Positions 1 through 6,162 of a stretch of DNA of 14,096 nucleotides are shown piece by piece (within the stretch, counting starts at the first letter, position 1; every line of letters begins with the position of its first letter). The position numbers were made by a program, and so were the translations under genes. Where the stretch lies: assembly GCA_036503065.1 (NCBI GenBank), contig DASXXM010000365.1, forward strand, positions 1 through 14,096, given 5' to 3'. The notes under the pieces are model-generated. The model did not search any database, had not been told where the DNA came from, and was given only the letters and a program-made list of their open reading frames with translations. Origin of the DNA: DATEPR01 sp036503065. Its GTDB lineage: Bacteria; Actinomycetota; Actinomycetes; Mycobacteriales; Pseudonocardiaceae.

Positions 1-101
1 GGCCACCCGGCGAAGGCGCGGACGGTGCCGCCCGCGTGCGGGAAGCAGACCAGCCGACGGTCGGGCACGCCGGTGGCGTGCCGTCGCAGCCACGATCCCA
101 T
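1..101 (-). CDS. Type II thioesterase, N-terminal fragment cut by window edge
   Basis: Only the first 33 residues are visible, starting at an ATG whose first base is 101 and running off the left edge. The fragment opens with a WLRR segment and then LVCFPHAGG, followed by an aromatic-Ala-Gly-Trp stretch. This is the usual N-terminus of NRPS/PKS editing thioesterases of the GrsT/TEII family, alpha/beta hydrolases that release stalled or wrong acyl groups from carrier proteins. The Ser-Asp-His triad lies outside the window. A GGGAG Shine-Dalgarno sits about 7 nt before the ATG, and the aminotransferase stop is 13 nt upstream, so the two are probably co-transcribed. In a cluster with a discrete carrier protein it could clear misloaded carrier. 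It could also be a SyrC-like aminoacyl shuttle, which cannot be judged without the nucleophile. Family call fairly firm, exact role inferred. Confidence 0.82.
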   Translation of the reverse strand, partial: MGSWLRRHATGVPDRRLVCFPHAGGTVRAFAGW

Positions 102-114
102 TGTCGTCTCCCGG

Positions 115-1383
115 TCAGCCGGGCCGACGCGCGTCGCGCAGCTCGGTCAGCGTCTCGCTCAGCCGGGAAATCCCCTCGGCGATGCACCACTCGTCGTCGC
201 TCATGCTCAGCCGGACGCACCTGGTCCCGTGGCCGCGCAGGAACGGCGTGGTCATCGGGCCGATGAAGAAGTGGCGGCCGGGCACGACGAGCACCTTCTT
301 GCGCTTGAGCGCGTGGTACAACTCGACGTCGTCGAACCAGTCCTCGTCGATCCAGAGCCAGCAGAACAGGCCGCCGTCGCCGGAGTGCAGCCGCCAGTTG
401 ATCGAGTCGGGCAACCGCTCGAACAGCATCTCCTCGACGACCCGGCGCTTGGCCCGGTAGTAGGGCCTGATGACGTCCGTGGTCAGCGCGTCGATCCGGC
501 GGGACTCCAGGGCGGCCTCCGCAACCGACTGGACCAGTTGCGGGGCGTGCAGGGCGGCGTTGGCCAGGAAGGCGACCATCGGCCGGATCGCGTCGGCGGA
601 ACCGATCGCGAAGGCCATCCGTTCGCCCGGCAGGCCGGCCTTGGACAGGGTGAAGGTGTTGATGACGTTGGGGTGCCACACCGGCGGGGTCTTCGTGTCG
701 GCCACGCGTGGAAAGGGCTCACCGTAGGCGTTGTCGACCAGCAGCGGCACGTCGCGCTCCGCGGCGATGGCGACGACCGCGTCGAGCTCCTGCCGGTCCA
801 GGCTGCCCGCGGGATTGGCCGGGTTGGACACCAGCATCATGCCGACGTCGGCCTGCCCGCGGAGCGCGGCGACGTTGACGCCGTACTGGAAGTAGCGGTC
901 GCCCTGCGGGATCACCACGGGTTCGACGCCGACGATGCCATCCGCGGCCAGGCTCAGGCCCTGGTATCCGGCGTAGTCCGGCAGCCGCAGCAGGACAAGT
1001 GGCCGGTTGCCCGCGTCGCCGGGGCCGGTGAAGATCGTGGTCGCCATGAAGCACAGGAGCTGGCTGCCGGGACTGACCACCACGTTCTCCGGCCCGATGG
1101 GCCAGCCGTAGGTGGTGTTGAAGTATCGCACGATGGCGCTGACCAGCGAGTTCGCGCCGCGGGTCGGCCCATACCTGCCGGACTCGACGAAGCGCTCGGC
1201 AAGTGCCCGCTCGGCGAGCTGACGCCAGGTGGCGACGGCCTGCGGGATCAGGGCCGGGTTGCCGGGGCTCAGGTTGAGCCAGGCTCCCTCGGCCGGTTCG
1301 GCCGCCGCGGTGGCGATGTCCTCCATGATGCTGCGTATGCCGGACATCTTCGACATCTGGGCACCCCAACTCGACAGCCGCAC
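115..1383 (-). CDS. PLP-dependent aminotransferase, valine-pyruvate (AvtA) type
   Basis: This 422-residue protein is a fold-type I class I/II aminotransferase. Visible landmarks are LSPGNPA (38-44), SNPANPAG (186-193, with the cofactor-contacting Asn), DNAY (217-220, Asp for the pyridine nitrogen and Tyr for the phosphate/O3'), SKAGLPGER (247-255, Schiff-base Lys248) and Arg391 for the substrate carboxylate. The N-terminal SGI-x-x-IMED pattern, the VIRPYY segment and the C-terminal LFCWLW...VLVVPGRHFF segment closely match E. coli AvtA as I remember it; AvtA uses alanine and branched 2-keto acids. The start is a GTG with AGGAGG eight bases upstream (plus-strand 1392-1397); a later ATG (Met10) lacks such a site. 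Next to a leuA paralogue and a loading A enzyme, it probably makes the amino acid from the extended 2-keto acid. It lies 86 nt downstream of the carrier-protein gene, across a strong hairpin. Substrate inferred, family firm. Confidence 0.9.
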   Translation of the reverse strand: MRLSSWGAQMSKMSGIRSIMEDIATAAAEPAEGAWLNLSPGNPALIPQAVATWRQLAERALAERFVESGRYGPTRGANSLVSAIVRYFNTTYGWPIGPENVVVSPGSQLLCFMATTIFTGPGDAGNRPLVLLRLPDYAGYQGLSLAADGIVGVEPVVIPQGDRYFQYGVNVAALRGQADVGMMLVSNPANPAGSLDRQELDAVVAIAAERDVPLLVDNAYGEPFPRVADTKTPPVWHPNVINTFTLSKAGLPGERMAFAIGSADAIRPMVAFLANAALHAPQLVQSVAEAALESRRIDALTTDVIRPYYRAKRRVVEEMLFERLPDSINWRLHSGDGGLFCWLWIDEDWFDDVELYHALKRKKVLVVPGRHFFIGPMTTPFLRGHGTRCVRLSMSDDEWCIAEGISRLSETLTELRDARRPG

Positions 1384-1419
1384 GGCCGAACCCTCCTGAT
1401 CCCTCGTGTGGACGTGCGT

Positions 1420-1460
1420 CCCACGGGCCGGCAGCGGCGTGTCCGCTGCCGGCCCGTGGG
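1420..1460 (-). terminator. Perfect 18-bp stem, 5-nt loop; terminator-like hairpin
   Basis: Arms 1420-1437 and 1443-1460 are exact reverse complements (18 bp, 14 of them G/C) around a five-base loop CGTGT. The hairpin begins about 10 nt past the stop codon of the carrier-protein gene and lies before the aminotransferase GTG start. There is no T-tract after the stem in the transcribed direction, so it is not a classical intrinsic terminator. GC-only hairpins of this kind are common at actinobacterial gene ends and may end transcription partially or protect the 3' end. If it terminates, the aminotransferase and type II thioesterase would be expressed less than the upstream genes. The fold is certain, the role inferred. 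Confidence 0.7.
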
Positions 1461-1469
1461 TCGAACCCG

Positions 1470-1703
1470 CTATGCCTGGGCCGTGGCCCGCAGCGACTCG
1501 ATGTGCGCGGCGATCTCCGCGACCGTCGAGCGGCGGAACAACTCGTCCATCGGGACCTCGACACCGAGTTCGGCGGCGAGCGCCTCCTGGATTTTGGCCA
1601 TGATCAGCGAGTGGCCGCCGATCTCGAAGAAGTCGTCGGTGTCGGAGAACGTGTCGAGCGCCAGTTCCCGACGCCAGATCTCATGAACCTTCGACGCGAT
1701 CAT
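1470..1703 (-). CDS. Stand-alone peptidyl/acyl carrier protein
   Basis: A 77-residue single-domain carrier protein of normal length. The motif DDFFEIGGHSL (23-33) is the carrier signature, with Ser32 as the phosphopantetheine attachment site. It is followed by MAKIQEAL, an acidic helix II and VPMDELFRRSTVAEIAAHI, which is typical of NRPS T domains. Expression looks strong: AGGAGG lies five bases before the ATG (plus-strand 1709-1714). The gene follows the SyrB2-like oxygenase by 26 nt, and a discrete adenylation enzyme lies just beyond that. This is the CytC1/CytC2/CytC3 or BarD/BarA/BarB arrangement, in which an amino acid is loaded on a free carrier and modified there. It is therefore the likely platform for the oxygenase substrate. 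It needs a phosphopantetheinyl transferase, not seen in the window. A fatty-acid ACP role is unlikely given the context. Confidence 0.93.
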   Translation of the reverse strand: MIASKVHEIWRRELALDTFSDTDDFFEIGGHSLIMAKIQEALAAELGVEVPMDELFRRSTVAEIAAHIESLRATAQA

Positions 1704-1708
1704 GTTTT

Positions 1709-1714
1709 CCTCCT
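1709..1714 (-). promoter_or_regulatory. Consensus ribosome binding site of the carrier-protein gene
   Basis: Reads AGGAGG on the minus strand with five bases to the ATG. It is a full consensus and stronger than the sites of most other genes here, which fits a small carrier protein needed in excess. Confidence 0.7.
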
Positions 1715-1729
1715 GGCTGCGGTCGGAAC

Positions 1730-2677
1730 CTAGCGAACGGCCGGCACGGCGAACAGCGCGCCGTGGTTGTCCTCGGTGCGAATGCGGTTGTGGTCGTACG
1801 TGTTCTCCCCGGCGACCAGCACGCTGCCGTAGTTCGACAGGTCGAACGTGGCACCGTGGGCGCTGAAGGAGTCCTGGTCCGGGTACACCCGGACCTGGGT
1901 CGGCACGTAGCGGGCCGCGATCGCGAACCGCGTCTCCCGCTCGGTCAGGTTCGGCGTGGAGCCGTGTACGCAGGACGCCGTGAAGATGACCGCCTCGCCC
2001 GGTTTCATCTCCAGCTCGACGACGTCCTCGGCGGCAGGCTCCCAGTTCGGGTCGATCATGAAGTCGGCGAAGTCGTAGCCGAAGAAGCCGGTCTTCGCGT
2101 GGGCGACGTCGTAGCCGCTGTCGCGGCCCTGCACGGTCTCCTGGTGCTCGTCGAAGATCCAGTCCCGCTGTGAGCCGCGCACGAACTTCATGCAGGCCCT
2201 GTCCTTCGTGGCCGGTGTGAACGTCGTCCACACCGTGATGTCGATATAGGCATTCCACTCCGACTCGGTCGGCAGGAGCTGGGGTTTGCCGTTGGCGTAG
2301 CTGTAGTCGCGCACCTGGTGCCACTCGGTGGCCTTGGCGCCGGGGAATTTCGGGAACCACTCGGTACGCCAGTTCAGCACGTTCGGGCCGAGGATGGCGG
2401 TCAGGTACTTGACGATCGTCGGGTGGCTGATGTGCCGCGCCAGCTCGGGAATGTCGAAATGACGGTCGTAGTTGACGCTGTTCTGGTAAAGGGCGCGCGA
2501 GTCGTTCTGGTTGTTGATCCTGATCTCGCGGATCAGCGCGGCCGCCTCGTCGGGCTCGTACAGTTTGATCGGGCCGACGAAGCCATCCCGGCCGAACCGA
2601 TCGATATCGTCCCTGATGTCGTCCGGGATCACCGCGTTGGCGGCGATCTGCGAGGCCGGAGTCGGGCGCTCCGTCAT
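1730..2677 (-). CDS. SyrB2-like non-heme Fe(II)/2-oxoglutarate enzyme (candidate carrier-bound aminoacyl halogenase), HQV variant
   Basis: A 315-residue PhyH-superfamily enzyme that aligns along its length with syringomycin halogenase SyrB2 as I recall it: NYDRHFD (69-75), ILGPNVLNWRTEWFPKFPG (95-113), WHQ (119-121), GKPQ (130-133), ITVWT (147-151), GFFGYD (197-202) and RFAIAARYVP (250-259). Metal ligands are His120 and His238; Arg250 should bind 2-oxoglutarate, and Arg256 matches a halide-site Arg. The third ligand position, Asp/Glu in hydroxylases and Ala/Gly in halogenases, is Val122. The absent carboxylate argues for halogenase-like chemistry, but valine is bulkier than the norm, and the halide-site Asn of SyrB2 aligns with Tyr125. 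The substrate is probably an amino acid on the adjacent carrier protein. I chose ATG 2677 because AAGGA lies 10 nt upstream; the GTG at 2686 is one base from it and overlaps the previous stop. A hydroxylase, a desaturase or an inactive enzyme remain possible. Confidence 0.88.
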   Translation of the reverse strand: MTERPTPASQIAANAVIPDDIRDDIDRFGRDGFVGPIKLYEPDEAAALIREIRINNQNDSRALYQNSVNYDRHFDIPELARHISHPTIVKYLTAILGPNVLNWRTEWFPKFPGAKATEWHQVRDYSYANGKPQLLPTESEWNAYIDITVWTTFTPATKDRACMKFVRGSQRDWIFDEHQETVQGRDSGYDVAHAKTGFFGYDFADFMIDPNWEPAAEDVVELEMKPGEAVIFTASCVHGSTPNLTERETRFAIAARYVPTQVRVYPDQDSFSAHGATFDLSNYGSVLVAGENTYDHNRIRTEDNHGALFAVPAVR

Positions 2678-2682
2678 GGTGG

Positions 2683-4266
2683 TCACTTCCTTACTGTGGT
2701 TGTCCGGTTACCGCGGAAATTGGCGGAAAGCGCACGACGGTCGATCTTTCCGTTGGGATTGAGCGGGAATGCGGGCACCGCCACGAATTCCTGCGGAACC
2801 ATGTTGCGGGGCAGGACGGCGGCCAGTTCCGACCGGACGGTGCCCTGGTCGAACAGGTTCCCCGCCGGGACGACGAACGCCACGAGGCTGCGCTCGCCGT
2901 CGGCGTCCGGCAACGCCAGCACCACCACGTCCCGCACGGATACCAGGCCGCGCACCGCGTGTTCGACGTCGCCGAGGTCGATGCGCATACCGCGGATCTT
3001 GATCTGGGCGTCCAGCCTGCCGGCCACGACGAGTTCGCCTGCCGGCGTGAGATGGCCGCGATCTCCGGTCCGGTAGATCGGCACCGGGGCGCCGTCGATA
3101 TCGATCTCGGTGAATCGAAGCGTATCATCGGGTGCGGCGTTGAGATAGCCGGCGCTCACGCTGGCGCCGGAGATACATATCTCACCGATTTCGCCGTCCG
3201 GTACCTCGCGCAGGTCGTCGTCCAGAATTCGGATCTCGGTGTTGTAGACCGGCGGGCCGACCGGCACCGGGCCGCTCCGGTACCGCGAATAGTCGCGTAA
3301 TTCGTGTGACGACGCCACGTCCGTGCATTCCGCCACGCCGTACTGGTGCAGCAGGTTGCAGGTGTTCCCGGCCTTCGTCGCCCATTCCTGCACCCGGGCC
3401 ACGTTCAGCGGCTCGCCGCCGATGAACACGTGGTCCACCCTGGTCATGAAGTCCGCGCCCTGCGCCCGTTCCTGGTCGATGAGCACGTACAGCGTGCTCG
3501 GGGCGCAGTGCAGCGTCCGGACGCCATGGCGGCCGAGCAGTCGGTAGGCCATGCGCGGGTCGAACACGCGGCTGGGCAACAGATGCAGGGTGGCGCCCAC
3601 GAACAATGGCGCCATCAGGCCACGTTGGCTGATGTCGAAGCCGAACGAGCTGACGCTGAGGCCGCTCGAATGGGCCCCCAGCCGGTACTCCAGGCGCAGC
3701 CATTCGAGCAGGTTGTACCACCCGGAGTGGCGCACGGCGGTGGCCTTCGGGGTGCCGGTCGATCCGGAGGTGAACACCACGTAACAGAGATCGTCGTTGC
3801 GCATGGCGACATCGGGGTTGGTGTCGGGCAGCGGGTCGAGCCGATCCGTCAGGGTGTCGACGAGCAGCGTCTCGCCGGGTGCCTGGTCGATCAGGGCGGC
3901 CGTGGCGTCCGCGACGATGGTGAACTTGACCTGATCGAGCTGAGTGAGCATCAACCGCAGCCGTTCCCGGGGGTAGGTCGGGTCGAGCGGCAGATATGCG
4001 GCGCCGGCCTTGAGAATGCCCAGGATGCTCACCATGAGCTCGGCCACCCGGTCCAGGCAGACCCCGACGACCGATCCCGGCCCGACGCCGAGCGAGCCGA
4101 GGTGGTGCGCGAACCTGTTGGCGCGCGCGTTCAACTCGGCATAGGTGAGGCTGTCCGCGCCGGAGGTCAGCGCGACCGCGTTCGGGGTGCGGTGCGCGTG
4201 CGCCTCGAAGGCGCCGTGCACGAGCTGGACATCGGGCAGGGGCGAGCGGCGGCCGACGAGCGCCAT
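2683..4266 (-). CDS. Stand-alone amino acid adenylation enzyme (NRPS A domain)
   Basis: A 527-residue free-standing A domain with no fused carrier domain. It should activate an amino acid as aminoacyl-AMP and load the discrete carrier protein encoded two genes downstream. Core motifs in order: LTYAELN (A1, 40-46), LKAGAAYLPLD (A2, 85-95), TSGSTGTPK (A3, 166-174), FGFDIS (A4, 208-213), QYGVAEC (A5, 308-314; usually NxYGPTE), YRTGD (A7, 398-402), GRLDAQIKIRGMRID (A8, 416-430) and PNGKIDRRAL (A10, 504-513, catalytic Lys507). Pocket positions by GrsA alignment include Asp235, Ile236, Arg239, Gln322, Asp330 and Val331, which I cannot assign to a substrate. Leucine or a leucine-like acid is suggested by the leuA context, but not by the pocket. 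Its ATG overlaps the leuA stop by one base (TGATG), indicating translational coupling. The open frame continues upstream through leuA in another frame, which is shadow. Confidence 0.93.
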   Translation of the reverse strand: MALVGRRSPLPDVQLVHGAFEAHAHRTPNAVALTSGADSLTYAELNARANRFAHHLGSLGVGPGSVVGVCLDRVAELMVSILGILKAGAAYLPLDPTYPRERLRLMLTQLDQVKFTIVADATAALIDQAPGETLLVDTLTDRLDPLPDTNPDVAMRNDDLCYVVFTSGSTGTPKATAVRHSGWYNLLEWLRLEYRLGAHSSGLSVSSFGFDISQRGLMAPLFVGATLHLLPSRVFDPRMAYRLLGRHGVRTLHCAPSTLYVLIDQERAQGADFMTRVDHVFIGGEPLNVARVQEWATKAGNTCNLLHQYGVAECTDVASSHELRDYSRYRSGPVPVGPPVYNTEIRILDDDLREVPDGEIGEICISGASVSAGYLNAAPDDTLRFTEIDIDGAPVPIYRTGDRGHLTPAGELVVAGRLDAQIKIRGMRIDLGDVEHAVRGLVSVRDVVVLALPDADGERSLVAFVVPAGNLFDQGTVRSELAAVLPRNMVPQEFVAVPAFPLNPNGKIDRRALSANFRGNRTTTVRK

Positions 4267-6059
4267 CAGTTGTGCCCCCGGTTCACACCGGACACCACGG
4301 CCGCGATCATCGCGTCCAGCGCCTGGTCGGCCATTCCCACGCCGTACCGGACCCGGCCGGCAAGGCGGATCTCGGCGTAGCCCACCGTGCGCGATCCGCC
4401 GGCGTCGGTGATGACCTGGTGCGTGAGTTCGATCAGTTCCACCGGCAGGCCGTCCCGGACCAGGGCGTCGATGAACGCGGCCGCCGGGTCGGCGCCCGAG
4501 CCGGCGAGGCCGGCCGCTTCGCCGTTGCGCCGAACGACCAACGCGGTCACGTCGTAGTGGTCGCCGGACCGGGTGGCCTGGAAGTCCTTGAGCCCCAGGT
4601 GTGGCGTGTCGAACCGGAGGTACTCGTCGTGGAACACCTCCCACAGCTGCCGCGAGTTCAGTTCGATGCCGTCCGCGTCGGCGATCCGCTGGACCCGTTC
4701 GGCCAGCTCCACCCGCAACCCGCGGGGCAGGTCCACACCGTGGGAGCTGTTGAGCACGTGGGCGATGCCGCCCTTGCCGGACTGGCTGTTCACCCGGACC
4801 ACGGATTCGTAGGAGCGGCCGACGTCCTTCGGGTCGATCGGCAGGTAGGGCACCGCCCACGGCAGCGTTCCGGTCGGGACGCCGTCCCGCGCACCGCGGC
4901 CCGCGATGGCGGCGAGGCCCTTGGCGATGGCGTCCTGGTGGGTGCCGGAGAACGCGGTGTAGACGAGGTCGCCCACGTAGGGATGGCGGACATGGACCGG
5001 GATCTGGTTGCAGAATTCGACCGTCCGCCTGATCTCGTCGATGTCCGAGAAGTCGAGCTGCGGGTCGATGCCCTGGCTGAACAGGTTGAGCGCCAGCGTG
5101 GCCAGGCAGACGTTTCCGGTGCGCTCGCCGTTGCCGAACAGCGTGCCCTCGATGCGGTCCGCGCCGGCGAGGACGGCCAGTTCGGCCGAGGCGACCGCGG
5201 TGCCCCTGTCGTTGTGCGGGTGTACCGAGAGGACGATCGAGTCCCGGCGGTCCAGGTTCCGGTGCATCCACTCGATCTGGTCGGCGAAGACGTTGGGCGA
5301 GTCGGTTTCGACCGTGGTCGGCAGGTTGAGGGTGACCGGCCGGTCGGGGCTCGCGTCCCAGACCGACGTCACCCGGTTCGAGATGTCCAGGACGAACTCG
5401 GGCTCGGTGACGTTGTACGTCTCCGGGGAGTACTCGAACCGCAGCCGCGCCGACGGCATGGCGTCCGCGCGGCGCGCCACGTGTTCGGCCGAACGGACCG
5501 CCATCGCCTCGACCTCGGCCATGGACATGCCGAACACGACATCGCGCCACAGGCAGGCGGTCGCGTGGCAGAGATGGACCATCGCCCGGTCCACCCCGTC
5601 GATCGCCGCGAACGTGCGGTCGATCAGGTCGGCGCGGGCCGGCGTGAACACCGAGATGGTGACGTCGTCGGGAATCCGGTGCCGGGTGATCAGTTCACGC
5701 ACGAACGAGAAATCGGCGTCGCTCGCGGACGGGTAGCCGACCTCGATGTCCTTGAAACCCATACGCACCAACAGGTCGAACATGAGCCCCTTGCGCTCCG
5801 GGCCCATCGGACTGACCAGCGCCTGGTTGCCGTCGCGCAGGTCGACCGAACTCCACAACGGCGCGCGGTCCGCCGACCGGGACGGCCACCGCCGGTCGGC
5901 GAGTTCATGCGGCAGTCGAGATTCTGTTCGGGTGTAACGACGGAATGGCATAGCCGAACCGCGCTGGGAGTTCCACCACGGTTGGTCCGAACGAGATGGT
6001 CCGAATGGCGTATGAGGTCGGGACGAGGCAAGCAGCGATGGAGGTATCTCGGACAACAC
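4266..6059 (-). CDS. leuA: 2-isopropylmalate synthase paralogue (LeuA family)
   Basis: A roughly 597-residue full-length enzyme of the actinobacterial LeuA type. It condenses acetyl-CoA with a 2-keto acid (2-ketoisovalerate in leucine synthesis). Residues numbered from GTG 6059: an N-terminal WWNSQRGSAMPFRRY segment (28-42), DLRDGNQAL (73-81, metal Asp and catalytic Arg), HPHND (280-284, metal histidines), NGERTGN (310-316), NSQSGKGG (424-431) and a C-terminal regulatory domain containing GSGADPAAAF (520-529), so leucine feedback may persist. The keto-acid-side segment reads VHLCHATACLW, where M. tuberculosis LeuA has VHFYNSTSILQ from memory, hinting at altered specificity. Start: GGAGG at plus-strand 6063-6067 serves either GTG 6059 (3-nt spacing) or TTG 6056 (6-nt). 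No leuB or leuCD is in the window, so later steps may borrow primary metabolism. It could be an alternative-substrate enzyme or a precursor-boosting copy. Confidence 0.9.
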   Translation of the reverse strand: MLSEIPPSLLASSRPHTPFGPSRSDQPWWNSQRGSAMPFRRYTRTESRLPHELADRRWPSRSADRAPLWSSVDLRDGNQALVSPMGPERKGLMFDLLVRMGFKDIEVGYPSASDADFSFVRELITRHRIPDDVTISVFTPARADLIDRTFAAIDGVDRAMVHLCHATACLWRDVVFGMSMAEVEAMAVRSAEHVARRADAMPSARLRFEYSPETYNVTEPEFVLDISNRVTSVWDASPDRPVTLNLPTTVETDSPNVFADQIEWMHRNLDRRDSIVLSVHPHNDRGTAVASAELAVLAGADRIEGTLFGNGERTGNVCLATLALNLFSQGIDPQLDFSDIDEIRRTVEFCNQIPVHVRHPYVGDLVYTAFSGTHQDAIAKGLAAIAGRGARDGVPTGTLPWAVPYLPIDPKDVGRSYESVVRVNSQSGKGGIAHVLNSSHGVDLPRGLRVELAERVQRIADADGIELNSRQLWEVFHDEYLRFDTPHLGLKDFQATRSGDHYDVTALVVRRNGEAAGLAGSGADPAAAFIDALVRDGLPVELIELTHQVITDAGGSRTVGYAEIRLAGRVRYGVGMADQALDAMIAAVVSGVNRGHN

Positions 6060-6062
6060 TTT

Positions 6063-6067
6063 CCTCC
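6063..6067 (-). promoter_or_regulatory. Ribosome binding site deciding the leuA start
   Basis: GGAGG on the minus strand is followed by AAA, then GTG (6059) and TTG (6056). The frame stays open back to a GTG at 6134, but that codon has no purine-rich site before it, so the start is placed here. Spacing favours TTG 6056, while codon preference favours GTG 6059. Confidence 0.55.
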
Positions 6068-6079
6068 GATGGCAATCCC

Positions 6080-6108
6080 GTTGCTCCGACACCGCCCTGC
6101 GGAGCAGC
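6080..6108 (-). promoter_or_regulatory. Stem-loop in the leuA 5' region
   Basis: The 103-nt gap between the antiporter stop and the leuA start contains a perfect 7-bp inverted repeat (TGCTCCG at 6082-6088, CGGAGCA at 6100-6106). It extends by one wobble and one G-C pair to nine pairs, with an 11-nt loop. A small hyphenated palindrome (TCGAC-T-GTCGA, 6116-6126) lies on its antiporter side. No leucine-rich leader peptide, T-box or T-run was found. It could be a transcript-end structure for the antiporter gene or a leader element for the leuA operon. Function unknown. Confidence 0.35.
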
Positions 6109-6162
6109 TGAACATTCGACTGTCGACCCGCCACGATACTGACGCGAGTCCTTGGTCCGTCC

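Noticed and set aside
2678..2686. GTG start at 2686 for the SyrB2-like gene
   Set aside because: The only purine-rich site is one base from it and about ten from the ATG at 2677, so the ATG is preferred.
2683..5550. 955-residue minus-strand frame suggesting a fusion of the A enzyme with an upstream domain
   Set aside because: The part before Met at 4266 is a low-complexity shadow of leuA in another frame. The A domain starts cleanly at the ATG overlapping the leuA stop.
6112..6114. Short minus-strand ATG frame in the leuA leader as a possible attenuation peptide
   Set aside because: Its translation has no run of leucine codons and continues through leuA as a shadow frame.
6060..6134. Longer leuA form starting at GTG 6134
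   Set aside because: No Shine-Dalgarno precedes 6134, the extra 25 residues do not resemble the LeuA N-terminus, and GGAGG sits just before 6059.
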